Shown here piece by piece: positions 43,100 to 55,129 of a DNA stretch of 64,000 nucleotides (position 1 is its first letter; every line of letters starts with the position of its first letter). The notes under the pieces were generated by a model. That model did not search any database. It had not been told where the DNA came from and saw only the letters and a list, made by a program, of their open reading frames with translations. This DNA comes from Chlorops oryzae (Eukaryota > Arthropoda > Insecta > Diptera > Chloropidae), in assembly GCA_020466095.1 (NCBI GenBank), contig CM035807.1, positions 51,426,752 through 51,490,751 of the forward strand. Reading direction: 5' to 3'. A program made the position numbers and the translations under genes.

Positions 43100-44300
43100 G
43101 GCATGAGCCGCTATGTGAACATAAAGCCAAAATAGAGTCCCAAAAAAGTTCAAGGACAAAAGGCCCTTAAATTATCAAAGCCGAACAAAGCAACAAATAT
43201 TGCTACTAGCCCAAGCATTATTAGATTTACGCTGCTTGCTAGCAACGATGATTATATGTCATCCAAAATAACATAACATAACATAACATTCCGCAGCCCT
43301 TATACCACATTGGGCATTTTGCTTTGCCGCAAGATAACGATTGAAGAGCCGAGATTGAAGAGATTACACGCAACATTTTTGAACATTGTACTCCGGGTGC
43401 GCTACAATTGGAAAGCGGTATTTTTTAATTTCTTGTCAAGTTGATCAAGACAACCCTGGTTTAAGAAAATGTTGCAACTGTGGTGTTCATCACAAAACGA
43501 GTTATCGTGGATGCCCTTTCATCATGAAAATAAAAACGATCAGCAAACACCTTTATCGTAGCAAAAACTTTCATCGTAGCAAAGTACTTGCTGAAGCCAG
43601 CTTCGGTCTGTCATCCGATCACTTCCCCGTTATTATCACAATGATGGACTTGCCCACATTCACTGCAAAACACGGAGGGATTATAACTCAAAAACCCGAT
43701 CGGCTTAAGTTTTAAAGGTATACTAGCTTTCATTTGAATGACAACAAAGTCCTTCGGAGCGAAAGTGATATTGAAGATGTTGTAGCAAAGCTAAACAATA
43801 TCATGGTACTGGCGGCAGTTCACGCGACCCCAAAATGTTTCAGAAACCCAATAGCACCTCGTAGATATATGTCAAAAGATCTCAAACTCTAGTTCGATAA
43901 AAAAAAAACGCCTTTGAAGGGAATGGCAGCGACTAAGATCAGCCACGGCAGAGTACCACTTAGCACAGGCAACTAAGCGCCTGAGGGGGACACCTGATAA
44001 TGATCTCAAAACAAATTTAGAAAATTTCACACGAAAATTGACCACAACAGCAGAATCGAACTACTCTTTTTGGAAAACAAACGAAGTAATTAAGGCACCC
44101 AATTTAAGCGCAGCACCCCTGCGTACTAACACTGGCGGCTGGGCTAGAAAAATGAGGAAAATGTATTGGCTAAGTATCTTGAAAATGTATTCAAACTATC
44201 AAACTGTACGCTTATCATTATCGAGTTAAACACAAAAAAGGCAGCAGGGATTGGTCTTATCCTATGAAAAACGAGCTTATTTTATTAAGCCGCAAATACT
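43100..44300 (+). mobile_element. Second Jockey-type LINE relic, internally deleted
   Basis: A degraded relative of the element at 1-4442. MSRYVNIKPK at 43103 parallels MHRYVNITKR at 169. CCNCGVHHKTSYRGCPF (43469-43519) is the third ORF1 zinc knuckle. LSSDHFPVIIT (43607-43640) is the C-terminal endonuclease strand, so most of the endonuclease is deleted. REWQRLRSATAEYHLAQA (43918-43970) and NTGGWARKMRK match the linker before the reverse transcriptase. It fades out near 44300 at a KKAAGIGLI-like start of the polymerase. Every part has stops and frame changes. Confidence 0.75.
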
Positions 44301-45239
44301 GCATTCGGCTGTCTCAACTCACAAGTCAAAAATTTGTTGCTAAGAAATAACTACTCGCGGCTCAAAAGGCGGGACCTGCCATCACGCGTTCAAAATTCAT
44401 TTTCACATTTTTTTTTTCTTATTACAGACTATTTAGAATCAGTAACTTTAACCGCAAACTGAATCACGCACTGGCGTGGATTGATAACCAACAATACACG
44501 AACTTGCGCGAAAAAGTTCTATTCATTCTATTGCGCTGCTAAAGCTCCTTTGGATATGGGGTCCTGTCCTGAACCACCATATTTTTTAAACTCATTCGTT
44601 GACTTAATTTTGTCATCTGACTAACCTATGCATTCTTTTTCCTACCCTTTGTCCTAACACCCTGTTCCACTAAAACTTACAACGTCGTTTTTACTGAATT
44701 TGCTTCGGGTGGTCTTTGGATATCAACAGCTATGCCTACCGCTACATTGAAATTTTGTGAGTGTGTGTGAGAGTGTTGTACTAAAAAAAATTTAAAGGGT
44801 ATTCAAAGAAATGAAGCAAAAAACAAATATGGAAGCACATGGTGCTGAAAGATAAAATTTATTCAAAAACTGAAAGCGAATTGTTAAAAAACTTTTTAAT
44901 AACAGTTTTGTAAAAGCAATGGGTTCGTCAAAATCTATTGCTATTGGCGATCTTTTTGTTCTTTAAAAGAAGAAAAAGTTTGCATCAAAATATGAGTGTT
45001 TTTGTATTTGAGTGTTTTTTAACATGTAGTTTTTCGCCTTTTTTCGTTTTCTTTTTCTGCTTCGTCCGACATAGGTCTTCCTCGTTCGCTATTTGTAGTC
45101 AGACTAAAATTATCTCGATTTCTCTGCTTTGTTGCTGCATTTTGTGTTTGTCCACAAGCCTATGGTGTCAATGCTCCGAAGCTTGCTCCGCGGGCATTTG
45201 TTGTTTAATTGAATTTTCTAATTTTAATCCTCCTCGAAT
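44301..45239. other. Interval without recognised gene
   Basis: Nothing firm. Some T-rich stretches and short frames occur. The part after about 45100 may belong to the LINE pile-up that follows. Confidence 0.45.
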
Positions 45240-48200
45240 AAAGGAAGACTTTATGAGGTTCAGTTTTGTTCCCCTAACTGTCATTCTCAGTGACTGCCGT
45301 TTTGCTTTTGTACGATTCGAACATTGTCCAGCACTGAGTGCCGTATGTCAAAGCTGGTCTAATGACGGTTATGTAAAAATTTTTTTTTCCGCTTGAGTGG
45401 TATACTCCGGTCGCAAAGAAAACCTACAGTTGCATTCCACTTCATCCACCCGACTCCTACCTAATGCGCAAAATCATCTGAACAGTTCCCACTTTGATTT
45501 ATTATTGATCCTAGATTCTTTAACTTACTAGAGTTTAGAAGAATAACGCCACCTTACAATGATGTCTGGCATTTGAGAAAAAGAATCAGAGAACAAGCAA
45601 CAAGTGCTCCGAATTTGAACGACTTATCTTGAAACAGTTACTTTCCAAAGCAATTCTCCATTTATTCAAAGTATCCTGTAAGTTTAAGACATTGCTACTG
45701 GCAATAACTTTGTCATTTGCGAAAAACCAAGAAGTGGCATTTGATTCGTTCACGAGATCTTTCAAAAGATAATCAGAAGCACAAAAAAAATGAAAACAGG
45801 CTAAGTACACTACCTTGATGTAGACCGACTTATCCTGAAAGACATTCTTTTGAGACCTAAGCGAAATCATTAAACAAAAGGATTAAAACTTTAAGTACAA
45901 TCTATTATTAATCCTATATCACGACAAAGATATAAAATAACGTTTATACGCTCGACCCCGCCTGAGCGCTTTGCTTCCTATTTTCCAACAGAATATAGAA
46001 AGATATTATGCGGTCCAGTTTTGTAACTCCAATTGTAAATCTCAACATTTTCATTTCAGTGGCTGTCACTTTTCTTTTGTACAATTCGTACATTGCCCAA
46101 CACGGTGTGCCGTATGTCAAAGCTATTCTAATTATAGTTGCGTTAAATATTTTTTTTTACCTTTTTTTCAGTGGCAACGCAAAGAAAACCCGAGGTTTCT
46201 TTCCACTTCATGCACCCGACTCCTACCCTATGTGAAACTTTATCTGTACAGTCCCCACCTTGATATATTATTGATCCTAGATACTTAAACTTACTGCACT
46301 TCGGAAGAATAACGCCATCTAACATGATGTCTGGAATTGGGGAAAAAGGATCAGATAACAAGCAGTTTAAGTGTTCAGTTTTTGAACGACTTATCCTAGA
46401 TTTTCAGTCACTGCAGCCGGGAATTTCATCGTTGTTTAAATTTTTTCGAACATATCCTGTATTTGTTCAACATATGCTTCGGGTACTTTTTGAGACCTAA
46501 GCGCTGCCTAAATGAGAACCGTAGGGACCCTATCAAATGCCTTTTTTAAGTCTATGAAAACCATATGAAAATTGTCCCTACCATCTCTGCATTTTTCTAC
46601 TAAAATTCTGAAACTCTAAATTGCATCCACAGTTGATTTTCTATATATAAATCTGCACTGATTTTGATTACGCCTAACTATTTGGCGTAACCGCAGGTTC
46701 AAGACACGCTCATAAGTCTTCAGTGTGTGGAACATAAGCTTCATAGAACGATAACTATTGCTCTCGCGACTATCGCCATTACCCTTAAATAATGGTTTTC
46801 AATAACTTTTTCTCCATCCGTCAGGCATGTTTAACAAGACAGCTTACTACTCAAATCCTATATTGCCTATTTGCTTCCAAAACTATGAAGGTAGACTGTC
46901 TGGTCCAGGAGCCTTGCCATTTTTTTGCAGAGCTAATTTCTTCGTTAGTGAACTATGGTATTGAATCATGATAAGGCTGTTATTTGGGAAGGACTGTCCG
47001 TGGGAACACCTCGTTAAGGATCTGCTTACAGTATTCAAACCAACGTCTGCATATTTTCTCTTCATTCGTTTAAAGCTTACCTTCTGAGTCCTTAATATAC
47101 AAGACTTCGAATTTCTATAGCAATTGTGCATTTTTGTTCAGATATCTTGCTAAACACGACAGGAAACCACTCCAACCCTATATGGCCTTTTTGCTTCCAG
47201 AACTCTAAAGGTGTACCGTCTGGTCCAAGAGCCTTGCCATTTTACATACCTCCTGTTGCAGAGCTAGTTTATTCTTTAGTGAACTCCGGCTCTTCGTTAG
47301 GCAGTACTGTTCGTGGGAACTCCTCGTAAAGAATCTGCTAACAGAATTCCAACCAACGTTTGCAGATGTTCTTTTCATTCGTTAAAAGCGTACCTGCTGA
47401 GTCCGTTTTATTCTTAGGCTTTCGAATTTCTATAGCATTTGAGCGTGTTTGATTAGATATCTTCATAGATATCTCGCTAGATTGCGGTCAGAGGATTTGG
47501 ATAAGATGCTCAACCAGTCACGGTAAGATTCATCGAAGGCTGAAGCTCGCGCCTGAGCAATCAGTTTGTTTCCGTTTTCCTTGCTGCGCTAATGCTCCAT
47601 TCTTAAACGAATCTTTTCCGTGTCATGTCCGTGATCGCATATCTTCCAATTTGCGTTAGCAGATTTTTTTCAGATACTGCCTTCCTTGTTTCCTCACTCC
47701 ACAACCAAGTGTCGCCCTTAACCTGTCTATAACCCTTTGTAATCCCCAAATTTAACTCAGCCTTGTGCAAACAAGCTTTCTGGACTTCATCTGACATCTG
47801 TTGTGGAGTAAATGTTTCTGAATTCAGTATTAAGTGCCTTAAAATTTCCTCTCTTTCATTTACAAAATTTTTCCCGGTTTCTGTATGCAACTGACTCGAC
47901 TTTACTTTTTCCTCATATGTTGGTCGTCTCTTCTTTTTCATGTCAAAGTTTTGAATAGACAAATCAGTCACGAGCAATTGGTGTTGTAATACTAAAGGCT
48001 CACCTTATAAGAACTAAAAGTCTTTAATCCTAGAACTGATTTGCCTTGAACCTAAAAAGGAATCGATTTGTGAATCCCAACCTCCACTGCTGTATGTGAC
48101 GAAGGCCTTCGTTGTTAAATGGGAATTGTATTTCAATTACAAAGCTCATACGCTTGGCAAGTTTCCAAAATTTCAAGGCCCATTTCATTCCTAGTTATAT

Positions 48201-48530
48201 AACCTTATCCCCTATGACATTCTTCAACCTCTAACCTGCTTTCTCCTTTATGTCCATTCAGATCTGCACCCACAAAAAATTTTCCTCACAGGGAATCTCT
48301 GCTAACAATGTATGGAAAGCTTTCCAGAAAGGGTCTTTCCCCCATTGATTACAACATACCTGTACTAATTATATTCCAAATCTTTCCTTCACTAACAATC
48401 ATAATATTCATAAGTCTGTCATTTATTTTAAATACACCTCAAATGTTTCCTAATGACAATAGCTACACCGTTTTTTCCCAAAGGCGACACCGCAATAAAA
48501 TAATTTGAAGAATCGAGTACGCCAGTTTAA
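45240..48530 (-). mobile_element. RTE-type LINE fragments on the minus strand, partly duplicated
   Basis: Read on the minus strand from 48530 down, the order is that of one LINE. Endonuclease C-terminus: FVTYSSGGWDSQIDSFL near 48060-48120. Linker: KGDTWLWSEETRKAVSEKN near 47660-47720. Polymerase start: KNGKAPGPDSLPS at 46885-46925. Polymerase core: NYRGIKLM-like, then VFIDLKKAFDRVP around 46530-46570. C-terminal part: FKYLGSIIYQGGDCTD and HRVGVGCMKWKETSG at 46160-46300. These phrases are typical of RTE-like elements common in animals. It is full of stops. Two segments occur twice: about 46855-47130 with 47165-47440, and about 45240-45660 with 45995-46400. Confidence 0.75.
46530..47977 (-). 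pseudogene. RTE-type ORF2, linker and reverse transcriptase core, broken
   Basis: Polymerase of the LINE. The longest open piece (47603-47977, 124 residues) is the linker, with ITKGYRQVKGDTWLWSEET. The polymerase proper is spread over frames: KNGKAPGPDSLPS, then a stretch with KLMFHTLKTYERVLNLRLR, then HMVFIDLKKAFDRVP, which has the first catalytic Asp. I did not find a clean FADD box. A duplicated 270-bp unit (47165-47440 and 46855-47130) in the middle disrupts the order. The reading is by eye through several frames; the family call is safer than the boundaries. Confidence 0.65.
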
Positions 48531-48680
48531 ATATTTTGACCTCTTCTTCTTTTTCTAGCGTGTACTTTGCCGGCTTGTTCCGGGGTCCACATGTTTCGAG
48601 TATTTTCTCAATTTTCTTCTATCCACTGCATCTTCGATTCTTAGATCAGTCGCTTGGAGGTCCCTTTTCAAGATCTCTAC

Positions 48681-49110
48681 TCATCTTTGTTTTGGTCGTC
48701 CTCTTGGCCGGAAACCTGTTACCTCAAGCCTCAAACCTTTCTTTGCCAAAGTGTTCTCACCAGCACGCAGTGCGTGTCCATACCAACGTAATCTTGCTTC
48801 GCGCATTTTATCAGCTATTGGAGCGACTCCATATCTGTTTCTGATCGTGTCACTTGGTATCCGATATAGAAGTGTCATCCCGGTGATCCAGCGAAGCATC
48901 TTTGTTTCCACAATTTGAATATCTTGACCTATTACTGGTATTCGCCCACTTAGTTTCCTGAACACACAAGATATCAATTTTTCTACGTTCGAGCACCTCT
49001 TCCATTTCAAAAGTTTTGCCTGTCATTGATTCTACATTCCAACTTCCAAATCTAAACTGAATTTGGCCACTGTTGAGGTTTACATTCTCGTCGCATATTT
49101 TCAAAAACAT
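48681..49110 (-). pseudogene. RTE-type LINE fragment: endonuclease start fused to polymerase end
   Basis: On the minus strand, QFRFGSWNVESMTGKTFEME and IDILCVQETKW (about 48985-49070) are the first strands of the endonuclease, with catalytic Asn and Glu. Directly after, in another frame, comes the extreme C-terminal part of the reverse transcriptase (VETKMLRWITGMTL, MREARLRWYGHALR, FRPRGRPKQR; 48681-48935). About 2 kb that should lie between them is missing. It is therefore a copy with a large internal deletion, or two fragments joined, separate from the copy at 45240-48530. Confidence 0.75.
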
Positions 49111-49125
49111 ATGGGGGAACAACAA

Positions 49126-49795
49126 AATTGGGGCAAAAATCGTTCAAGATGATCACAGCTTTCACCTTCAGAGTCCAAAAATGGCGTTCACACTATCGGT
49201 GCATTTATATATATACATATATAGTATGATCTTTCTCGACTGGTTCTGGGTGTTACACACAACCACAAGAACGCAATACAACCTTGAAGAGTGTCCGAGC
49301 AAATATTTTGTGATTCCCAAAGTGATCCAGGCGGACTCCAGGGGTCCACGAAATACTCGACTATTTATAATTATTGAATTTCATTTGAAACTATCGAACA
49401 CAAAATAATTGCTCCGAGCGCATTATGTTTTGAAATTTTATTTTATTGTAAGGCATTATTTACTTTAAGTAATAATAATTTTTGAAATTTTTCAGCCGAT
49501 GTTCATCCCCGCTTAGATGCGTTAAGAATTTATGCATATGAAAATAGTATTTCAACGGCAATAAAGTAACAACTCAAAGTTCTTGGCATAAATTGAGCAA
49601 TTTCGACCTGTGTGACAATAGGTATTTTACTGAGTCATACAGTGAGTTCCATCGCGTGACGACAGGGTACTTAAGCTGTGATCTCAAACTTGAAATTTTT
49701 ATTTCGGAAGACTTCGGTCTGTTTATTTTCGACCATACAGCGCTGCATTTCATAAAAATCTAAAAAAAAAAAAATAAAGCATAGTAGGTACATTC
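49126..49795. other. Interval without recognised gene
   Basis: AT-rich with an ATATAC microsatellite near 49206-49222. Nothing identified. Confidence 0.5.
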
Positions 49796-50750
49796 TGAAA
49801 TTTATATTCCTCTTTCTACGCGGCTAAAAAAAGCCAATTACTTGCTTATGCTTCTCATACAAAATTCTTTTAGATTTCAATAGTTTGTTGAAGTCGGTTG
49901 TTGCGATAAGATTTAAGGTATGAGATGCACATTCAATGTAATTCGGTAACAATGCCTCGAACCTTCTATTTGCTAAATCCGTCAAATTTTCATCTACATC
50001 TAATTCCTCATCGGTCTCCATAAAGTTTTCTTGGTTGACGATACCGAATTCGGAAAAAGCTTTCGCAAAATTGCTTAGTTGTAGTAACCACCAAATAAGT
50101 GGTATCAAGACCGATTTCTGCTTTTATTTGTTGAATCATGCGACCAATTGCATCGAACAAGTGAGTGCCTGGAAATCGCTTGTAGGCCAGCCCAACTGAT
50201 TTCCTGTTAAGACTTTCGGAAATCCAATGTGCGGTATATCCAAAGAAGCTTTTCTGCTTTGTCGACCATATGTCAGCCATTGAACAGAAGTACACACCAG
50301 TTTTTGCGATATCCGTGAAGCCACTTTTAAATGATTCAAACATTGCGTTCATCATTTTAATAATACATGGTCTACTAATGACGCTAAGGCTAGGGTTCGC
50401 GAAATTCAAAAGTTTCCGAAACGAGGCAAACTCCACTAGTGAAACCTGCAACATCTTTTGCACAATCAATTGCAGCGTGAGCTTATCAAATATATTTTGT
50501 TAAGTGGAAACTATTTCTTCTTCCCTTTTGTCCGCTTCATATTCTTTTTATTTATCCGAATGCACGATTTGCAAATGCCTCATAAGGTTTGACGTGACAT
50601 TGAGCGTTACAGACAACACCCTTTCACAAATAAGACAATGAGCTAATATTTGGTCTCGTTTGGAATTACTAGCTTTTGAATTAGACGGTCCATTTTCATT
50701 GAAGTTGTCTGAATTAGCTGCACAAAGCTTGCTTGCAGATGCTGGCAAGG
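49796..50750 (-). pseudogene. hAT-type transposase, copy 1 (minus strand)
   Basis: DNA transposase related to the hAT superfamily. Reading on the minus strand from 50750: MPASASKLCAANSDNFNENG, a BED-type zinc finger (CLICERVLSVTLNVTSNLMRHL...H), then a core frame of 153 residues with SRPCIIKMMNAMFESF, CSMADIWSTKQKSFFGYTAHWI and KRFPGTHLFDAIGRMIQQI, and after a frame change FAKAFSEFGI and CASHTLNLIATTD (49824-50100). The ADIW...FFGYTAHW phrase is typical of hAT transposases. The C-terminal dimerisation region is missing. The N-terminus is cut at 50750 by the gypsy element. A near-identical copy lies inverted at 55130-56276. Confidence 0.8.
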
Positions 50751-50934
50751 TGTTATGGACAAACGGTCACTTAAAGTCACTTAAGTAATATTCAATCAAT
50801 ATTTTGCACGTGGCAGCCATCATTATAATATTATTGGTCATCACTGTCATTTACTCCCTAATAAAAAATCATTTAAAAAATAAATACAGTAGAGTACCTC
50901 TTCAGCCAAGAATCTAATCTAATCTAATCCATAA

Positions 50935-52213
50935 ATGAGCAATTCAGTTTCTTGGGGAGAAGTATTGGACAAACTACAAGAAGTAAAAACAAATTTCGAC
51001 AAAGCATATAAATGCTTAAACAAAACAAATCTACCTTCAAGAAATACACAGATTAAACACTTACACACACTAATATATACCCACAACACACTAGCTAGTT
51101 TAGGTTGAACAATTTACCCTGTCCTAAATTATACTCACCAAATCGAATTCACAAAATATTCATCGTCAATAAAAACTAGACTAACAACCCTTTTTGACCG
51201 ACTCCAAATCCCACAACAGATACCTACAGGTCTAACAAGCATTCTCAACTTAACACTGCCATCGGTTAGCGATAGCGAAATCTCAGACGTTGAATCAGAA
51301 ACAGCACATAAAGAAACAACTAACACCATGACGCCCATTGAATTTATAAGTATAGCAACAAAACTGCTACCTGAATTTGATGGTAAAGCAGAAAACCTGA
51401 CTCAGTTTATTAACTCGCTAGACCTCCTAAACTCAATTAAAGAGACACATGAAACCATAGCGGTTTCATTGATAAAACAAAATTGTAAAAAAACGCAAGC
51501 AGACTGCTATCCAATGAGCTCACTATAGAAGACATAAAAAGAACCCTCACTGCTAATGTGAAATATGAGTCCTATCAAAGTATCTCAGTCAGATGCTCAG
51601 CGTAAAGCAACAAAACAAAAGCGACATTGATTTTGCTAAAGAAATCGAAGCACTCGCTCAACAGCTTGAATGTGCATATATAGCAGACGGTATGTCAAGC
51701 GAATTGGCGAAAACATACTCAGCTCAATCGGTGGCCAAGGCCATGAAGACGAATTCAAGGTCGGACGAAGTAAAAATGCTTATGAGGGCAGGCCAGTTCA
51801 GTTCAGTTAGCAAAGCAATTACAAAATTCGTTGAACTGAGCTCCGAGAGTTCAGGAGCGTTGCAGGTAAACTATATAAATAGGGCCCAATACCCAAATCG
51901 AAATAGGGGCCGCGGTAATAGTTATTATCGAGGGAATAATTCCTATCGGGAAAATTATCAAAATCGAAGAAACAATTCTTATCGATATAATTCACAAAAT
52001 AATAATTATCAAGGATATAATTACCGAAACAATTACTATAACAATAACAACAACAGACACGAAAATACTAATGCCGCCAACAGAGGCCGCGGAAATAACA
52101 ATGACTATCGCAGAAACTACAATAATAACGGAAATAGTAACGTGAGATATGCAGAGGCATCGGAAAACTCAGATGCCCCCCAGTCTGCCCAACTGGGGAG
52201 TGTAGAAAATTAG
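50935..52213 (+). pseudogene. Gypsy-type gag, broken
   Basis: Capsid protein of the gypsy element. ATG at 50935 (MSNSVSWGEVLDKLQEVKTNF) starts a reading with a stop near 51107. The same frame resumes with MTPIEFISIATKLLPEFDGKAENLTQFINSL (51328), the capsid start typical of the 412/mdg1 group. A second break near 51525 leads to a frame (to 52213) with DFAKEIEALAQQLECAYIADG and a long Asn/Arg/Tyr-rich tail (NRNRGRGNSYYRGNNSYRE, 51890-52140) in place of zinc knuckles; such RNA-binding tails are known in this group. Gag is followed by a short protease start (FLLDTGSDTSLF near 52290), then a deletion. Confidence 0.8.
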
Positions 52214-52447
52214 AAGCATCCCAAATTTTGCACATTAATCTATACCTTAACAATTACATCAGAATAAAAACATCCCAAAATGATTCAATATCAACATTTC
52301 TCTTAGATACCGGTTCAGACACAAGTCTTTTCAAATCACCAATTTATACAAATTTTAACCAGGTCCAAATCAAAGTCCATTTCTGCAACAAACCAAAATG
52401 ATAAAATAAAGGACGAAAAAATTCCTAAACAAAAAATTTATAATGCT

Positions 52448-53699
52448 ATGACCACGAACGAAGTGAGAAAATTACCTAGCCTAAAATTTATTGAAAAAAG
52501 GTGCACCAAAAATATAGAAGAATCCTCCAACTTAATTTTATTCCCTGGAAAAAGAAAAATATTTGAAATAAATGCTAAAGAGTTCATTGCTAAAGAGAAA
52601 ATTGCATTAGTGCAATTATTTCTCAAACTTGAAACAGCAGTTGGCAATACGCACTTTAAATGCATCAAAATCGCGATTAATGACAATTTATTTAATTATG
52701 TAAACAATGAGGAATTCCAAAAAGTAGGCAACAATTTATTAAAAAAGATAACTATAGCGATAACACCAAAAGCTATTGAAATCACTTCACAAACCCAGAA
52801 ATTAGAAATTTTGAAAAAATTTCACGATGACCCTGTCTTTGGAGGCCACCCAGGTGTCACTCGACTTTTAACAAAACTCAGACGATTTTATTCATGGAAA
52901 GGCATGGCTTCAGACGTGATGTCCTATGTCAGAAAATGCGAAAAATGTAAACAAAACAAACACGGCAAAAATAATATAGAACCACTGGTTACCACCAAAA
53001 CACCAGTAAAAGCTTTTGATGTAGTACAGATCGACACCGTAGGAAAACTGCATATTAGTCCATGGACCCATTCAGCAAATCATCACTGACATGGGCACCG
53101 AATATAAAAATCAATTATTCGAAGAAATATGCAAGTTATTGAAAATTGAAAATAAAACATCTACAGCATACCACCATCAAACACTAGGCACCATTGAACG
53201 CTCGCACAGAACATTCAATGAGTACATAAGATCATACATATCTTCAGACAAATTAGATTGGGACCACTGGCTCAAATATTTCACGTATTGTTACAATACG
53301 ACGCCAGCAACCACTCATGGATACACACCATTTGAGTTAGTATACGGAAAGACAGCAGTCCCTTATGATTTCATGTTAACTGGTAAAGAAGATCCGATTT
53401 ACAATATAGACGATTATAAAGCCGAGCTTAGATTCAAACTTCAGACAGCTCAAAAACGTGCAGGAATTTTGTTGGAAAAAGCTAAAGAAAAAGCAAAAGA
53501 AATTTATGACAAAAAGGCAAACCCCCAAATTATAAAGAAAAACGACATGGTTTATAAAAAAAATGACGCCGGCCATAAATTAGACAGCGTCTTTAAAGGT
53601 CCATATAAAGTACTCGAAACTGACAGCATGGGCAACTGCACGATCGATATTAATTCAAAAGCTACAACTGTACATAAAAATAGATTAAAATTAGCTTAA
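52448..53699 (+). pseudogene. Gypsy-type integrase, partial
   Basis: The first frame (52448-53089) enters from a poorly matched segment and reaches the integrase zinc region: ILKKFHDDPVFGGHPGVTRLL...CEKCKQNKHGK (HHCC). FDVVQIDTVGKL has the first catalytic Asp. About 45 residues of the core are then missing, and a frame change at about 53085 leads to MGTEYKNQLFEEICKLLKI (after the second Asp) and YHHQTLGTIERSHRTFNEYIR with the catalytic Glu. The C-terminal domain (IIKKNDMVYKKNDAGHKL, GPYKVLE) ends at 53697. All three catalytic acids are traceable but not in one frame. Confidence 0.85.
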
Positions 53700-53945
53700 T
53701 ATATTAATTGAAACAATTTTATAATAAAATATATTTTCAGTAAAAGAAATTTACTTTCTGTGTAAATAAACTCATTAAACTTAAAATATCATTTAATAAA
53801 CGGCCGCTAGTATCTAAGTATTTCTAATAATTACTTTTAAATAAGGCATATACCCATATATTATATATTATTATCAAAACTAAAATAAAAATAAAAATAA
53901 AAATCTCTATACTTTAAATTTTTTTTTTTTTTCCAAAAAGGGAGG

Positions 53946-54470
53946 TGTTATGGACAAACGGTCACCTAAAGTCACTTAAGTAATATTCCCTACTGGCGTT
54001 CATATTAATCACTCACTTAAAGTCACTCACGCGATATTTCCCACAGGCAGTTATGCTATTTTCTTCTACTACTTTCACTTACAAACAATGCTCATTTTTT
54101 ACGATGACTCAAATCAACTTTATTGCTCAAACACTAAAAAAAGATCAAAGCAAGAACAATGCACCAACTACAGTACATGTGTCATTTGCAATACGACCCC
54201 GGTAGTTGGGAAAATCCAAGTGACCCTTTTCCATTCGACACCGTAGATAAGCAAACGAAAAATAGCAACTAAGAACCATATGTAAAAATGGTATAAATAT
54301 AGATTTTTTAGCTCTAAGAATACATTCAATGTTCAAACTTGAATCCAGGCGTTCCAGTCGCCTAAGAATAAGAATAAGGCGTAGCAACCGCCACCAGAAA
54401 AAGAATTTGCCTCTTTCTTTTTCACCAAAAAATACTGATGTTCCATAAACATCAATAAAGGACGATCAAG
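53946..54470 (+). repeat. Gypsy element 3' LTR (right end approximate)
   Basis: Starts TGTTATGGACAAACGG after a purine tract. It includes a repeated CACTTAAAGTCACT motif, a TATAAATATAG box near 54290 and AATAAAGG near 54455. About 520 bp, similar to LTRs of the 412 group. Only its first 45 bases match the left LTR. Confidence 0.65.
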
Positions 54471-54750
54471 AAAAGTTTTGGGCAGGATGTTTATGGCTAC
54501 AAAGGCTAATTTTTGTAAATCACATTAATTGGCCTAAAATATGTTCAAATGCCAAATTTTATCAAAATATCCTGAAAAACATCGGTTTTAGAGCAGTTTT
54601 TGTGATTAGAAATTAGAAAAACGGGCGTGGCAGAAGGGCGTTTTTCGAAAATTTTCTCCCACTCCCGAAACGCCTATGGGACTTCAACGAAAATTGCCAC
54701 TTATACTTCCTTTGTAGCCGTAAACATCCTGCCCAAAACTTTTCTTGATC
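54463..54750. repeat. Inverted repeat of about 42 bp
   Basis: GATCAAGAAAAGTTTTGGGC (54463 onwards) with the following AGGATGTTTATGGCTACAAAGG is mirrored at 54707-54750 with one or two mismatches. The loop is about 200 bp. It overlaps the end of the gypsy LTR and the start of the dispersed repeat to the right. Confidence 0.75.
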
Positions 54751-55065
54751 CGGCCATTATTAAGGGTACCTCAAGTACTAGGGTCGGTCACAAAAATCTC
54801 AAAACTGCCCCAAAATTGGATTTTTTTGAGATACTCCACTGAAACTTAGAATTTGAACTTTATTTAGGCCTCCAATCAGGAAAAAAAACGTACATGTGGG
54901 CGTGGCAAAAGGGCGGTTTTCCAAAAGAAATTCAACAAAAGTCGGAATATGGGGCCCCTAATGGCCTTAAACACCTCTTGATATTAAACATTATTTGAAC
55001 AAGTGTGTCTGTGTCGGGTATTTAATTGTCAGGCTCGCCTGACTATAACACCCTTACTTGTTTTT
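54530..55065. repeat. Dispersed repeat with GGGCGTGGCA motifs
   Basis: Non-coding. Contains two GGGCGTGGCA...AGGGCG blocks (54624 and 54899), a hairpin-like TCAGGCTCGCCTGA near 55031, and the terminal CTTACTTG-type motif at 55052. The same motifs occur at 29552-29960 and 60360-60640, so these are related dispersed repeats. Confidence 0.55.
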
Positions 55066-55129
55066 ATGTAATTTAGTTTTCAACGAAATTTTTACTGAAA
55101 TATGTCTTTGTCGCCAAATTTATTTTCAG

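Larger units (their letters stand above)
50751..54470 (+). mobile_element. 412/mdg1-like Ty3/gypsy element, internally deleted
   Basis: The left end begins TGTTATGGACAAACGGTCAC at 50751, and the same 45 bases start the 3' LTR at 53946, which follows a purine tract (AAAAAGGGAGG). The 5' LTR then departs from the 3' LTR, so most of it and the primer-binding site are deleted. Gag (50935-52213) and integrase (52448-53699) remain. Protease, reverse transcriptase and RNase H are absent. The left LTR starts exactly where the hAT copy 1 reading stops, so the gypsy element was inserted into it. The right border (about 54470) is approximate. Confidence 0.8.

Noticed and set aside
45586..45870. Minus-strand frame of 94 codons as a separate gene
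   Set aside because: It overlaps the duplicated RTE C-terminal segment and has no domain.
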